DNA from: Hydrangea macrophylla | Taxonomy: Eukaryota; Streptophyta; Magnoliopsida; Cornales; Hydrangeaceae | Length of the DNA: 64,000 nucleotides | Direction of reading: 5' to 3' | NCBI GenBank assembly: GCA_033977485.1 | Contig: CM066997.1 | Location: 80,756,634-80,820,633, forward strand | Shown: positions 34,141 through 45,471 of the stretch, in pieces | How the letters are laid out: each line of letters opens with the position of its first letter | How positions within the stretch are numbered: the first letter of the stretch is position 1 | The notes under the pieces: generated by a model | Told to the model about the DNA's origin: nothing | The model's input: the letters and a program-made list of their open reading frames with translations, nothing else | The model's database searches: none | Translations under genes and position numbers: made by a program

Positions 34141-34851
34141 GTCCATTAATCATCATTAGTTTACCATCACTCTCATTCAAAATATGTTGTGTTCATCATG
34201 CTCATTCAAAATCTTGGGCTTCCACGTCCATTAATGGCGCTTCCGCGTCTGTCTCTTGACATCTATGGTTTTCATATCCGTCGGTTATCTATTAAACTTC
34301 ATCTTTGGTTAACGTCCTCTGGGACCCACATCCGATTACATTCGCTTGCGAAGCACACTTTCCCAAAATTCAAGAAGTTTGCCCCTAGACCCAGAGTCTT
34401 CCAAAATGTGATGTTCGTATTCGAGTCAGCTACCACATCACAGGCGTAAACACTAGCACGACATAAGTCCACTCGGAGTGGCACACACCCCACAGCACCA
34501 ACTCATACTAGGATCAGAACACTAGGCATGATAGGACTCATGACACAATTCATATCACATCCATGCATTTCATATCATCTTTATAGTATAGCATCCACCT
34601 ATCTTGTTGTGCATGTGTGATTTGTTCCTTTGTGCCCCAAACTACGTCCTGGTCTGATTCCCCCTGGGATACGTAGGCAACTCACGAAGAACACGACCAG
34701 CACTGACCTCAGCATCTTTTATTTTATCATTGCATCTTTGCAATGCTTTTATCCTAAATTTATAGCCTCCAAAAAGACCTGTCTTTTCAAAGCTTTGGCA
34801 CTCATTTGCGACATGCATTGCCTCACAAGTTCATGCCAAAGATGGGCAAAC
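34141..34851 (+). other. Element F: 3' internal region with conserved stem-loop and purine tract
   Basis: No credible gene. It contains the structured block at 34642-34676 and ends in AAAGATGGGCAAAC (34838-34851), the purine tract before the 3' LTR. Confidence 0.7.
34642..34676 (+). other. Conserved Tat 3' stem-loop (CTACGT ... GATTCCC-GGGAT ... ACGTAG)
   Basis: The outer stem CTACGT/ACGTAG encloses an inner stem ATTCCC/GGGAT, followed by GCAACT. The same structure occurs on the minus strand in element E at 39867-39902. It lies about 180 bp upstream of the 3' LTR. Confidence 0.65.
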
Positions 34852-37800
34852 TATAGACACCCCATTTTGTCGGCTATCAAATTTAGGAGACCCATAGCCT
34901 GGTGGTTCACAATGACTGAAAAAAAACTCAAAAAGGACTCTTGGAAGTTAGTTCTATCTCTCAAAATGCTCAGAATGACCAAAAAGCCCCTGAAAGTCTA
35001 AACACTCCCAGATTTGGACCGAAAGTTCTGGAAACATGCTATGTCATAAAAATGCTAAAGATGAGTTTTGAAGCAAAATCGGATGAAATCGTCAGCTCCC
35101 AGAGACCCCGAAAGTCCCGGAAGTTCTCGGAAAGTCCCCGTTGACCGATTTGACCAAGGATTGACCATGTTTGACCAAGGTTTGATCGAAATCATCCAAA
35201 TTCATTGAAAAGCTCTGAGATCATTCTAAACCATATGGAAAATACTAAAACAAGTTTTAAAAGGAAATCGGACAAAAACGTTAGTTCCTGGGAGCTCCCA
35301 GAGGTTCCCAGAACTTCTTGGAGGTCCCTAGTTTGACCAGTTTGACCAAAAGTTGACTTTAAAACCAGAGCACCGTATCATTTTTCAAATATTTTTCATA
35401 GATACTAGAAGTCAATAGCTTTCCAATGATATATCGCACATAATTCCTGGATTTAAAATGAATTTATTATGAATTTTTGAAGGTAAAAAAGGCGATCAAA
35501 TCGGCACTTATCGCGAATACCGCAAAACTTTTCAAAGTGACCTATCTCCGAACTATTTTTTATGTAAACTAGATCCATTTCCTTTCCAATGGTATATCAC
35601 AACCTCAGTTTGGAGTTCATACGCTTTTTCTGTGAATTTTGGACGAAATAGTGCCTTTTCGTAAAAATCGGAACCTCTAGGGGCCTAAATACAAATTTCT
35701 GGGCATCTGAGGGGCAGTGCCGTGGCGGCACTGGGCCACTGCTGTGGCGGCACATGGCCAGTGCCACGGCGGTACTCAACTCCCGCAGAGTCCAGTTTTA
35801 TAATTTATTTTGGGGGTCCAAATTGAATAATTGAAAACCAAAACGATGTAGTTTTATGTTCACAGATGTTTGGGATCAATGGGAACACTTTCTAATTCCC
35901 AAAACTACCCCAAATTGGCCTATATAAACCCCCTTTGCTCTTCATTTTAGGGGGGCCAAGTGCAAAGCTTAAAAAGTTGTAGAGAGGAAGAGAGATAGAG
36001 ATAGGTTTAGAAGAGAGAGAAAGGGACCTTCTCCCACTGATTTTCTATAGAAGGTGAGTTCTAACTTCAAGTTCTTCCATTATCCTTCTATATACTTCAC
36101 ATCCAAACCCTTACCAACTACCATTCTTGAGCAATCTTGAGTTAGGAAGCTACTTCCATGTCCAAATGTCAATATATATGAGTGAAACACCAAGTTACAA
36201 GTCCAATATCTCAATGATCATCATCTATTGATTGCTTATTTGACTGTTTACATATTATATTCATCTCTTCTCACCTCATTTCTTTTTTATTTTTCTTTGA
36301 TTACTTACATGTTTATCATCATCTAGATAACATGTTGTTTGAGGAGAGTGAATCCTTATGGATAGCAGCTGTTGACCTCAAAGACATGTTTGATGGATGA
36401 TGATTCTAACTTCTATACATTCATATGCATTATTGAAGTCATATTCTCAAACAAAACTATGTTTGTGCAAGTAATATTGGGAGTTTTTGATATAAGTTTG
36501 ATGATGATGTTACAAATGGTCTTAATCCCCTTTTTGTGCTGGAAATGTGCTTTCAAAACCCCTATTTCAAAACCCCTTTAAAACCCCCAACAATTGGATT
36601 CCTAGAAATAAGCTTTGTTTTACCAAAAATCTTTAAAACAGTGAATGATCCGAGTTCAAAGATTTCTTTAGAACTCAATACTCAATGTATGGATGCAAGA
36701 TCACTTGGAAAGTCTTCCTAACTCATTAGAGAACATCCATGATTTTTGGTTTGATCTAAAAACACTTGGAAGGGTTCCATTTCGACCCAAATATTCCTTC
36801 TAGACATTCTGTTTTTGCTATCACAACAGCTTGGTTGACTTTTAATTTATTTTTCAGAAAACTTTTCCAAAAAGGATGGTCCCAACTCATTTTTTCCTTG
36901 AACTTCAGTGTCTTAGGGAACTTACTGTATAATATGGGCCTCTATATGTTTTTTTTCTTCATTTTCTAAGAATTTTCAACATTTCAGTCGATAGTGCGGA
37001 CTCTGTTTCTAAGTAACCTCTATTGTTTATATGATTTCTCTCAATCTGTAATAGTTATTGAAGATTGGCTTTTTGATTTGTGTTCTAGACACAATAATTA
37101 CGATCTTCATAAAAAACCATGCATTGAAAACATTCCTAACCCTACTTTTCATTTTCCACAAAGATCAAGTCACTGTTCTATTCACAATTCACAATAAACA
37201 TTCTTTTACTTTCATTCTTTGATTTGATGCTTACATGCACTCCAAATTTGTTCATATCTTAGGAAGTAGTCCATACTACATTTGTACATATCCCATGATG
37301 TTTTCCTCCATGTATTCATTCATCTTTTTAGACTTCTAAGTCGCTTTAGAAAGTCTATGTACACAAACACACAACAACCTTTTGCACATTCTAGGATCGT
37401 ACATTGCATTCATGCAAGATTTGGGATTTTTGTGACTCCTAATCTAAGAAGATTATAAGGAATGAAATCGATCAAACGTTCATGCTCCCCCCAATCCAAT
37501 CTTCCTTTCTCATCCGTCCCGGGGATTGAGAGGTCTTCTTTTCTCAAAGATTAACATGCATCACTCTAGTTTGCTAAGCATATTTTTGAATTCTTTGATT
37601 ATTTGTTTCAAGAACAATTCATGTCCCCTTTAGATTAGGAAAACTTGATTACTTGATATGTGATTAGACGATTTTTTTTAGGTTTATTTGTGTGATCTTT
37701 CACTTTTGCATTATATGATATTTGACCAAGATCTTATGAATGATATATTATCTTTTGATCTTCCATTTTAAAATTCTTGTGTGATGTAATACACTATCAT

Positions 37801-38126
37801 AGTACTAATTGTCGAACCATACTTAGTATAAGATGATTATTCAGATGCTAATTGAGGCCCGTCGAAAGACGGGGCGAGTTGAAGGTGTTTTAGTCGCGAC
37901 GATGGCTCATTCCTCTCTTTTACCAAAACCCCAAGCCAAGTTCTTTGGTTATGAAGGGTTGGTGCCCTTTATCCATTTGGGCGAGTCAAAATTAGGTTTC
38001 TTGGTTCCTTAAAGACCAAGTGGCGACTTTGTATCTGTTTTCAAAAGACCTTTTCTTTTCCTTTCCTTTTCAAAACAATCTCAAACCAAAACTGAAAGAG
38101 TGGACGACGGATTCCGCATGTCCACA
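34852..38126 (+). repeat. Element F: 3' LTR
   Basis: Starts TATAGACACC (TG changed to TA) and ends GCATGTCCACA. The TATA box is at 35921-35928, the W-box-like cluster at about 35139-35357 and the perfect stem-loop at 37858-37873. Differences from the 5' LTR are frequent. Confidence 0.9.
37858..37873 (+). other. Stem-loop in the F 3' LTR (CCCGTC / GACGGG, loop GAAA)
   Basis: A perfect 6-bp stem closed by the GNRA tetraloop GAAA, just upstream of GGTGTTTTAGTC. See 633-648 and 14953-14968. Confidence 0.65.
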
Positions 38127-38149
38127 TTCACTCAAAATCAAATCAAGGA

Positions 38150-38850
38150 TTACCATCAAAATCAACATGAAAGCCAATCAATATAGTGCAATGCAACGTA
38201 GAGCCAAAGAGTCAAACTACTCTGCTTGGGGAATGCAATGATCAAGGTGATGTACAATTCCAAAAAGATGCTCAAAAGGACCCATATGCAAATGTGGGGG
38301 TTGCCCGCTTACCAATCGAATGCAATGTAGAGCTGAAGAGGTGAACTATTCTAAAAAAAAGCACACTGTTGAGCCATTTAAGGCGAATAATGCGTACGGT
38401 GCACAACTCGACAATTATGTTTGTTAAAACCAATGTGCAAATGCAGGGGTTGCCCGCTCAGTAATCAATACTTATGTAGAGCCCAGAAGGTGAACTACTC
38501 TCAAAGATATGCAATAATAGAGCCATTTAAGGCAAATAATGAATGCAGTGAATGTTTTCAAAGATATTCAAAGAGACATGCTCATGCAAATATAAGGGAT
38601 GCTCACTTAATTATCAATAACATGTAGAGCCTCTGATGGCCAACTACTCTTTAGAAACCACACCGTTGAGCCATTTATGACGAACAATGAGTATGGTGCA
38701 TAAAACAAAAATACATGTGCAATAAATTCATCATGCTATATGGGGGATGCCCGTTCATCAATTAAAAATCATGTAGAGTCAATAAAGGCGAACTACTCTT
38801 AAAGGGGAAACATTGAGTAGCCCGTAAAGGCGAACCATATATGCATTGCA
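38150..38850. repeat. About 148-bp tandem repeat, five diverged copies
   Basis: The marker TGTAGAGCC...GGCGAACTACTCT recurs at about 38198, 38322, 38472, 38622 and 38769. Between markers there is another shared word, GAGCCATTTAAGGCGAA. Confidence 0.7.
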
Positions 38851-39368
38851 CAATCATATTAAGGATATCCTTGAAATTATGGGGATTAAATTTATAAAAT
38901 TCGAGAGACGTGACCATTGCCCCTAGTTTAGACATTCATGCTTGATGATGCAAGCGTATGCTTATGGAGTCCTTTCTTTTTACCTTATGCTTCAAAAATT
39001 CTTATTCTATTGCTCACGACACACCCACAAAGTCTACAACTCTACGACTCAAACTAGCATTTAAAACTCAACTAAAGACATTAAAGATAATCAAATCATA
39101 CAACTTTCCATTTTCTTTTGTTTTCTATTGGCACGGTGCCTTATTACGAGTGATGTACCTTGCACATGTTCTTGATTTATTCTTTTTTCTATTCACCCAA
39201 TTCTTTGGGATGACAGTTCCTGCAAAAATTGAAGGATTGAAAATTTTCCTTAATCATGTTCATAATAAACTCTTTACTCTCTCCGCATCATAACCTCAAA
39301 GTTTTATTTCTAATCAAAGAACGAAAGTACGATTTCATATACCCTCACGTGAAGACACCACCTCAGAA

Positions 39369-39800
39369 TAACATTGCCCCTTGTTTATGACAAGGGATAT
39401 CGACATGGCTTGCCCCTTGTGTATGACAAGGGGTTAGGCTTGGCTGAACAAAAAGCGCAGAAGGGGGGTTGCCCCTTGTATGTGACAAGGAGTTGGACTC
39501 GATCGGATAGAACAGGTGGTAGAGGGCCTTGTCCCTTGTGTGTAAATCAATAAACGATGAGTTCTTCAAGAAATCAAACTAAACTCATGGAGTGAAGGGC
39601 TTGACCCTTGTATACGAGCATGAATTTTGGGATAAGAGCTTGCCCCTTATAGGCAAAGCAAAGTTCATAGGCTAGTTTGAAATCAAAGGATACTCATCGA
39701 CCATAGATATATACGTCACATAATTGACTTGAAAGTCCATGATGGGGGGTTTGCCCCTAGTATAAGGGCAAGGCAAGCACACAAGATTCAAAGGGGGCCT
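39369..39800. repeat. Irregular array of CCCCTTGT ... ACAAGGGG hairpins
   Basis: Words such as TGCCCCTTGTGTATGACAAG followed by GGG recur every 50-80 bp. The clearest units (39377-39435) form perfect 8-bp stems with a five-base loop. Later units are decayed. Confidence 0.65.
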
Positions 39801-39866
39801 TGCCACTAGTGTGAAAGAAAAATGGTTTTAGGTCAATCGTTGAGACCGAACCTTTTGAGAGGTTGC

Positions 39867-39902
39867 CTACGTATCCCCTAATGGGAATCAAGTCAAACGT
39901 AG
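39867..39902 (-). other. Conserved Tat 3' stem-loop in element E
   Basis: On the minus strand, ACTACGT...GATTCCC-ATTA-GGGGAT-ACGTAGGCAACC. Same design as 34642-34676, with different loop bases. Confidence 0.65.
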
Positions 39903-41439
39903 TTCAATGATGGCATGAGACATTTGGCCACTAGGAAAATGACCTTTCTAAGTTTGGTCAAGCTATTGAATTTCAAGGCCAATCGCATTTAGATCCACAA
40001 TGAATGGATTTTCTAGACAATTATTCGACTATGAAATTTGAGCTGACTCGGTCTGAATTTCAACTCTAAGGTCAAAACTGGTGCTCAAAGCTTTTAACAA
40101 TTAGGTCCATCGAGTAAGCACAGGTCCAATCATGGTATAACCCCTTCACCCTTTTCTTTTCTTCTTTATTTTTTTCACTCTACCTTTTGCCTAGGCCCCC
40201 TTTTAGGTTTTCATCCTAGCAAGCCTTTTCTATATATGTATTTTTTTTTTTTTTATCCATGCGAGTTAACTCTTTGTACCTCTCTTCTTATCAATGTCTA
40301 CATTATCTCATCGTTGTCACCTTCTAGACATATGGCACATTCTTCAATTCATGTACTCCTACGGTTCTTCATATTCTTCCCTCCTCTTCGTCACTTTCTA
40401 TCTTTTGCACTCTCCTCCACTTTTATCTTTTTTTTTTCTCTTTCTCTCTCTTTTACCCTCGTAATTTTAGATGCATTCTACCCTTCTCTCAGCAGGTTTT
40501 GGAAAACAAGTATTGACATACTTATTTCTTCTTTATCGTATTGATAGCTTTCAAGGTCTGCGAAGTTTTCCCGCATAGACAATTTTTTTTTCTTTTTCTT
40601 TTTCTTCTTTTTCTTTTCTATCCTTTTTTTTTCTTAGGCCAAGACATTATACTACATGATCACCATAACTTTAATTTGAGTCTCATATAACGAAAGATGA
40701 GATTGGACATAGATCGGATAGAAGACGAATCGGTCTGGAAGAAACTTGGGGTTCGTTCAGAGTATCTTTTTTAGAGCTTAGTCAAGATCTTCTTTCAGTT
40801 CTTTGAATAGAGTGATAACTTTTAGCTTTCAGTTGGAGTTTAGCAAAGAACTAATCCAAACACATTTTAGGATCCTTCTCAATAATCGACTTCATATATG
40901 GAATCTCTTCTACGATTTCTTGGGTGATTCATGCAATCCACACACTCATAATTTGGCACAACAGAATTAATAAAGATGAAATACATTTTATTGATCAAAA
41001 GGAGAGAGTGATACATCACTTAACTCTTTCTATTTCTTCTTTATTGAAATGAAAGACTGAAAAATAAACTAGACTCATGACCAAACACAACCATGGTCAT
41101 TGCGATATCCTAAATTGGACTCTCACTTTTTTCTTCTTTCTTCTTCTTTTTTTTTTATGACATGACATGAACTCAATCTAAACTCAAACTTATACTCTAG
41201 CTTGACTCAATAGGTGTATCATGAGCAATCCTTCTTCCTTAAGTGGTCCGTTATCATCCATGCTTTAGAGTAGTTCCCGGCATCATCACTTCATTAGCAT
41301 CCTCATAGCCATCCTTAGGTCCAAATCCCCCAAACAGTAGGCTCATAGTTATGTGGTCCACATTCTCCATCCAATCTTTCTCATAGTTGGTAACCTCAAG
41401 CCCTTCCTCAGGTTCATGCCATATTGAGCCATTGGGAGA

Positions 41440-42443
41440 CTCTCTATCCTACCACTTGATTTCTTGCAACCCAAGGTCTAGTCCTTCTAAGGAGAAAATG
41501 TCAGCCTCATCATCATTTTCAAAATAGCCATCATCTTCAAAGCAGTCTAGTTTTCTGCCATGGCTCATACTATAAATTTCAGCATCTTTTGGGAAGATAA
41601 CCACAGGCTCGAGTTCGATTATATATGTGATGTGGATGGTAGGGGTTATAATTTGTAGGATCAAGGCTAATAAGGTTGACATATGGAAGTGAGGGAGCAA
41701 CATGGTGATTTGTTAGCGGGTGTTGAGTGGTATTAGGTTCAATAGGCGAAAGTATGATGACTGTAGTGTCAATGAGATCTTGGATTTCGTGACAGAGTCG
41801 GGTACAATGGTCGATAGAATGACCAGGTTCTTGGTGAAAAGTACAATATCTGGTGGGGTTGTATCACGGTGGCAGTGGGCTTGGAGTGGTCTAGGGTCCA
41901 AGGGTATAAGGTATCCTCTTTGGATAAGTTGATCCAATACAGTAGATAAGGGTAGGTTAAGGTTGGCGAAGATTCTTGGTCCAAAGCGGTTATTGTTTCA
42001 GGGGTTTGGGTTGGAAATTTTGCCAGGGTTCTGGTGAATGTCATTGACATCGGGTTTGGTATGGTCAATTAAGTTATTCCCTCCCATAGGCTTCATTCGA
42101 GGCACATCTTCTTTCGTCACGATCCTCCCATTTCTGAGCGCATCCATGGGAATGCTAAGAGACTCTTCTAACCCTTGGATATAATCACTCAACCCATGTC
42201 TTGCCTCCATTATGCTCTCCAACCTATCTATCTTTTGTAGCTCGTAGAATAGAAGGTTAACAGAGCCTGTCAATTCATCTAATTTCTTGCTAATTTGGGA
42301 AAGGATGTAACTTTGTTGTTCTACTATATTCTGGAGTGCATTGAACCTTCTTTCGAGGTACTTCTGAGCCACTGGACCAGTCTTTACATCGAAATGATGG
42401 GGTATTAGACCTAAGAAGGTGTGACCTTATTTCTCGGAGCCAT
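41440..42443 (-). pseudogene. Element E: degraded gag remnant
   Basis: Minus-strand reading starts MAPRNKVTPS at about 42443. After frameshifts it gives a helical segment (VAQKYLERRFNALQNIVEQQ, LSQISKKLDELTG; 42250-42372), then VLDQLIQRGYLIPLDPRP (about 41890-41940) and the knuckle-like CTFHQEPGHSIDHC (about 41800-41845), which is typical of Tat gag. An acidic, open segment follows at 41449-41703. I see no capsid core between the helical part and the knuckle, so gag seems internally shortened. No pol follows. Confidence 0.65.
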
Positions 42444-43811
42444 ATTCACCAATTTCTCTGCAATTTCAAATTTTAAAATTATGTTTCAATCTCAGAACGA
42501 TTGTACCCCTTTTTATTCATTATTCATTATTCACAAGTCCCTATTTTATCGAATCATTTTTTTTCCCAAAATTGGAATTTCATCCCTTTCTTCTTCTTCT
42601 AAAATATTTATTTATTTATTTTTAAAGAGAAACAAATCATGGGTTACTCCCTTTCCCTTTGTTTTTAAAATATGGGGGAACAATTACACATCTTGAAAGC
42701 AATTTTTTTTTTTAAAAAAAAACATGGAATTTTATTATTCTTTAGAAATTCAAGACTCATAAATTCTTTTTTCCTTTACTTTTTTTTAAATGATTTTTTT
42801 TTCTTTCTTCAAATGGGAGAAATTTTTTGTTTTCAAAATGAATTCCAAGAAATTCTATTTTATTTTGAAAAGATTTTTTTTTTTTTTTTGAAAAGAGAGG
42901 TTGGAGATATTTTCATTTTTATTTCAAAAATAAAATGTTCAAAATAATTTTGTTTTGGGTAATGTATTTTGAGAAGGGACTTGTGTCTATTTGGAAAATA
43001 TATATATATATATATTTTGGATTTTGACTCTCTTTTTATTTATTTATTTATTTATTTTTATGATGACATGCATGAAATGCGAATGCAGATGAACGACCTT
43101 ATTCCAAATCATCATTTAGCCATTTAATTCCTAATTGCATCATCGAGAATCCCTTCTTTTGCCTAGGACATCATAATCAATATCCCTTTCATCTTTCCAT
43201 GATTGACAATTCATGTGTGATGAGGCTCATGACAGTTTAGGCCTAATCAGGGCTATCTCTAGCGAATAGGACACAAACAAGGTCAAGACTTATCGTCGGA
43301 CTCGTGGCACATATTCCCAGTATAACACCTAAGCATAACATCCTCATTTCATGTGGCGAGCATTTCATATGGATGGAATGCTTTGAGTGTTAGACAGGGC
43401 TATGTATCACATGTCTTATAGGCTTCCTTATCATTTTAAGCAATCCCGAAGGGCAAGTAAAGCGTGTGTGCACACATTGCCATAGCGGGGTTAAGACCTA
43501 AATGATTAGATCTATGGCTATTATATGCATCAAGGTGGATAGAGTCAACAAGGGTCCCCCCCAGCGAGTGTCCTGTATACCCCCCATTATAGGGTTTGAT
43601 GTGGTACGTGGATAGCTTTTTGTACTGTAAGGTATATGTCAGGGCAGGGAAGTCCTCTGCAGTTTAGGGGGGGGGGGGGGGAGGGGGGATCTGAAGTTTG
43701 CAGGCTCCCGACTTTGGTCCTCCCAAGATTCCTAAAACTAATGCACCTGCGATCCTCATAATATTAAGTCAAAGAACCTCAAAAGTTTTGGAGTCTAACA
43801 CTCTTAGCTCA
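42444..43811 (-). other. Element E: leader between primer-binding site and gag
   Basis: Non-coding. It has T-rich stretches (42530-43060), a (TA)n run near 43000, and a G run of 15 plus 6 bases at 43667-43688. Confidence 0.6.
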
Positions 43812-43830
43812 GTCCCTACCAGAGTTGCCA
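43812..43830 (-). other. Element E: primer-binding site
   Basis: Minus-strand TGGCAACTCTGGTAGGGAC, next to the 5' LTR. It resembles the TGGCGACTCTG site of F with one change in the first 11 bases. Confidence 0.65.
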
Positions 43831-43834
43831 ATTA

Positions 43835-44684
43835 TAGGTACATGAACTAAACTTGGGGACTAGAAGAATTAAGCCCACTTGATTGATCTCATCACAAATC
43901 TCATGCCAACATCCACAAGGGAGGTTCACTACCCTTCATTAACCTTTATCCGATCCGACTGATTTGGATAACTCGTATTTTGGATTCCATGGGGTCAAAT
44001 CAAGGTTCCAAAATGCATCTAGAACAAGTGAGTACCTATGTGGAACTCAAATCTCTCACACGACAGTCCAAGAGTGCCGCGTGACACTCAGCTGAAAGCC
44101 ACCATGGCTTTCTGTCCGGAAGTTATGTTTTCTCTCCAGACTTTTTGGGCTTTGTTCTCTCACCTTGGTTATCCCTTTTAGGCTTGTGATATACTGTTCG
44201 AAAGGTAGAGTCTAGTTTAAGATGTTTTTTGTCTCATTCAAAAATGTTATGTAGAATTTGAGTTATGCTCAAAAGAGTGAGGCTGACTCCATTAAGGAGC
44301 AAACGTGTGAGGTGTAAAAATGGTAAAAATTCTCTTAAGTGATTTTTTGGTCAATGTGAGGACTTGGATCACTAATTTAGACTAGTTTAGGAATATTTCA
44401 TAATGGGAGTTCTTAGGATCCCACCCCAAGGTCAGAATTTTGCTCGGTACAATGTGATTTTTCGTCATTTCATGTGAAAAAGCTATTCTAAAATTGGGTT
44501 TTTGTCTCTAAATTGGATTTCTCGCATACTTAAGTTTTCCTAGAGGTTATTCTAATGTATCATAGAGACCACAGTGCTACACGGAGTTCTGTTTCATAAC
44601 CAACAAATCTTGAATCTTATAATCGGGTTATTCTTGAGGCGGGTCCTTTCTGTCAAACAGACGAACCAATATAGAATGTTTGCA
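43835..44684 (-). repeat. Element E: 5' LTR with a 1.66-kb internal deletion
   Basis: 850 bp against 2494 bp for the 3' LTR. Sequence equivalent to 7747-7906 joins directly to the equivalent of 9571-10240 at a shared GGGG. On the minus strand the start has decayed to TGCAAACATTC. Confidence 0.75.
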
Positions 44685-44687
44685 TGG

Positions 44688-45400
44688 TTCTCATCCTTTC
44701 GAACGACCTCCTTAAATTGGCCAGGTATTTTTCTAGTGTAGCTTATTTAACCACTATGTCATCTATGTAAACCTCCATGATCTTTCCTATCATGTCATGG
44801 AAAATTCAATTCTTGGCTCGCTGATACGTAGCTCTAGCGTTTTTTAGCCCGAACGACATTACCACCCATTCAAAAGTTCCAATGGCCCCTAGGCATTGAA
44901 ACGTAGTTTTTGGGACATTGTCTTCAGCTATATATATATCTAGTTATAGCCTGAGTGCCCGTCCATAAAGGATAAAATTTGGTATTTAGCCACAACATCA
45001 ATTAGCTGATCGGCCATGGACATTGGATATTCGTCTTTTGGGGTTGCATTGTTTAGATTCCTAAAATCTATGCAGACCCTCAGCTTTCCATTCTTCTTTA
45101 CCACTGGCACAATGTTGGAGATCCAATCAACGTCTTGGCCGTTCTTATAAAGCTGGCCTTCAGCAAGCGTTCGATCTCTTTCTTAACTTTCAGGACGATC
45201 TCTGGTGATATTCTTCTGGGTAGCTTCTTGAACGGCCTGAATCCTTCCTTAATTGGTAATCCATGATTCACGAGATGCCTTGCCAACCTAGGCATTTCAT
45301 GGTAATCCCAAGCAAAGCAGTCCTTGAATTCCCTCAGGAGAGAAATCAGTGATGCATGGAACTCAGGCTCAAGTAGTTTGTTCACAAAGGTGGGCTAGTG
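44688..45400 (-). pseudogene. Element D: N-terminal half of Tat reverse transcriptase
   Basis: Minus-strand reading gives DCFAWDYHEMPRL and LPRRISPEIVLKVKKEIERL (45180-45330), VVKKNGKLRVCIDFRNLN (about 45060-45110), FMDGHSGYN, VMSFGLKNARATYQRA and the catalytic YIDDIVVK (about 44745-44770), with in-frame stops and a frameshift near 45110. It ends at element E in RRSFERMRT and resumes at 7741 in HGLKINP. The overall sequence is that of a plant Tat element with two RNase H domains. Confidence 0.85.
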
Positions 45401-45471
45401 TTCTCTGCTTGCCCCCAAATCATCCAGCTTGGCTGGAGCCGATGCCAATTCCTCTATATTAATGTAGTCTT

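Larger units (their letters stand above)
11963..38126 (+). mobile_element. Element F: large non-autonomous Tat/Ogre-like LTR retrotransposon, split by element G
   Basis: Two direct LTRs of about 3.3 kb (11963-15221 and 34852-38126), a primer-binding site after the first, a purine tract before the second, and exact TSDs TTCAC at 11958-11962 and 38127-38131. After removing the nested elements, only about 2.7 kb of internal DNA remains. It is mostly a 63-bp tandem array plus short unique ends. No gag or pol can be read, so F must have moved with proteins from another element. B has the same LTR start and a Tat pol, so B's family is a candidate helper. The LTRs are clearly diverged (about 8 differences in the first 100 bp), so F is older than G and H. 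Confidence 0.88.
38132..41440 (-). other. Element E: long non-coding region downstream of gag, rich in repeats
   Basis: No protease, RT or integrase can be read. It contains a tandem repeat of about 148 bp (38150-38850), the CCCCTTGT hairpin array (39369-39800), the conserved stem-loop at 39867-39902, and T/C-rich tracts at about 40140-40640 and 41125-41160. Confidence 0.65.
7747..44684 (-). mobile_element. Element E: Tat-type LTR retrotransposon lacking pol, split by element F
   Basis: The 3' LTR is at 7747-10240 and a shortened 5' LTR at 43835-44684, both minus. The LTRs share GGATTAAGCCCGCTTGATTG-type sequence at one end and GGTTATTCTTGAGGC-type sequence at the other. A primer-binding site lies beside the 5' LTR and a purine tract beside the 3' LTR. 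The insertion falls between the two halves of the RT of D. CATGG is present at 7737-7741 and 44683-44687, but the TSD is not clean because the ends have decayed. The internal region is about 7.4 kb once F is removed. It holds a gag remnant and long tandem-repeat-rich non-coding DNA. I find no protease, RT or integrase. Confidence 0.78.

Noticed and set aside
7737..44687. CATGG at both ends of element E as a clean TSD
   Set aside because: Using it would place the LTR ends a few bases away from the expected TG...CA, and the joined RT frame would be one base short. The ends are too decayed to decide.
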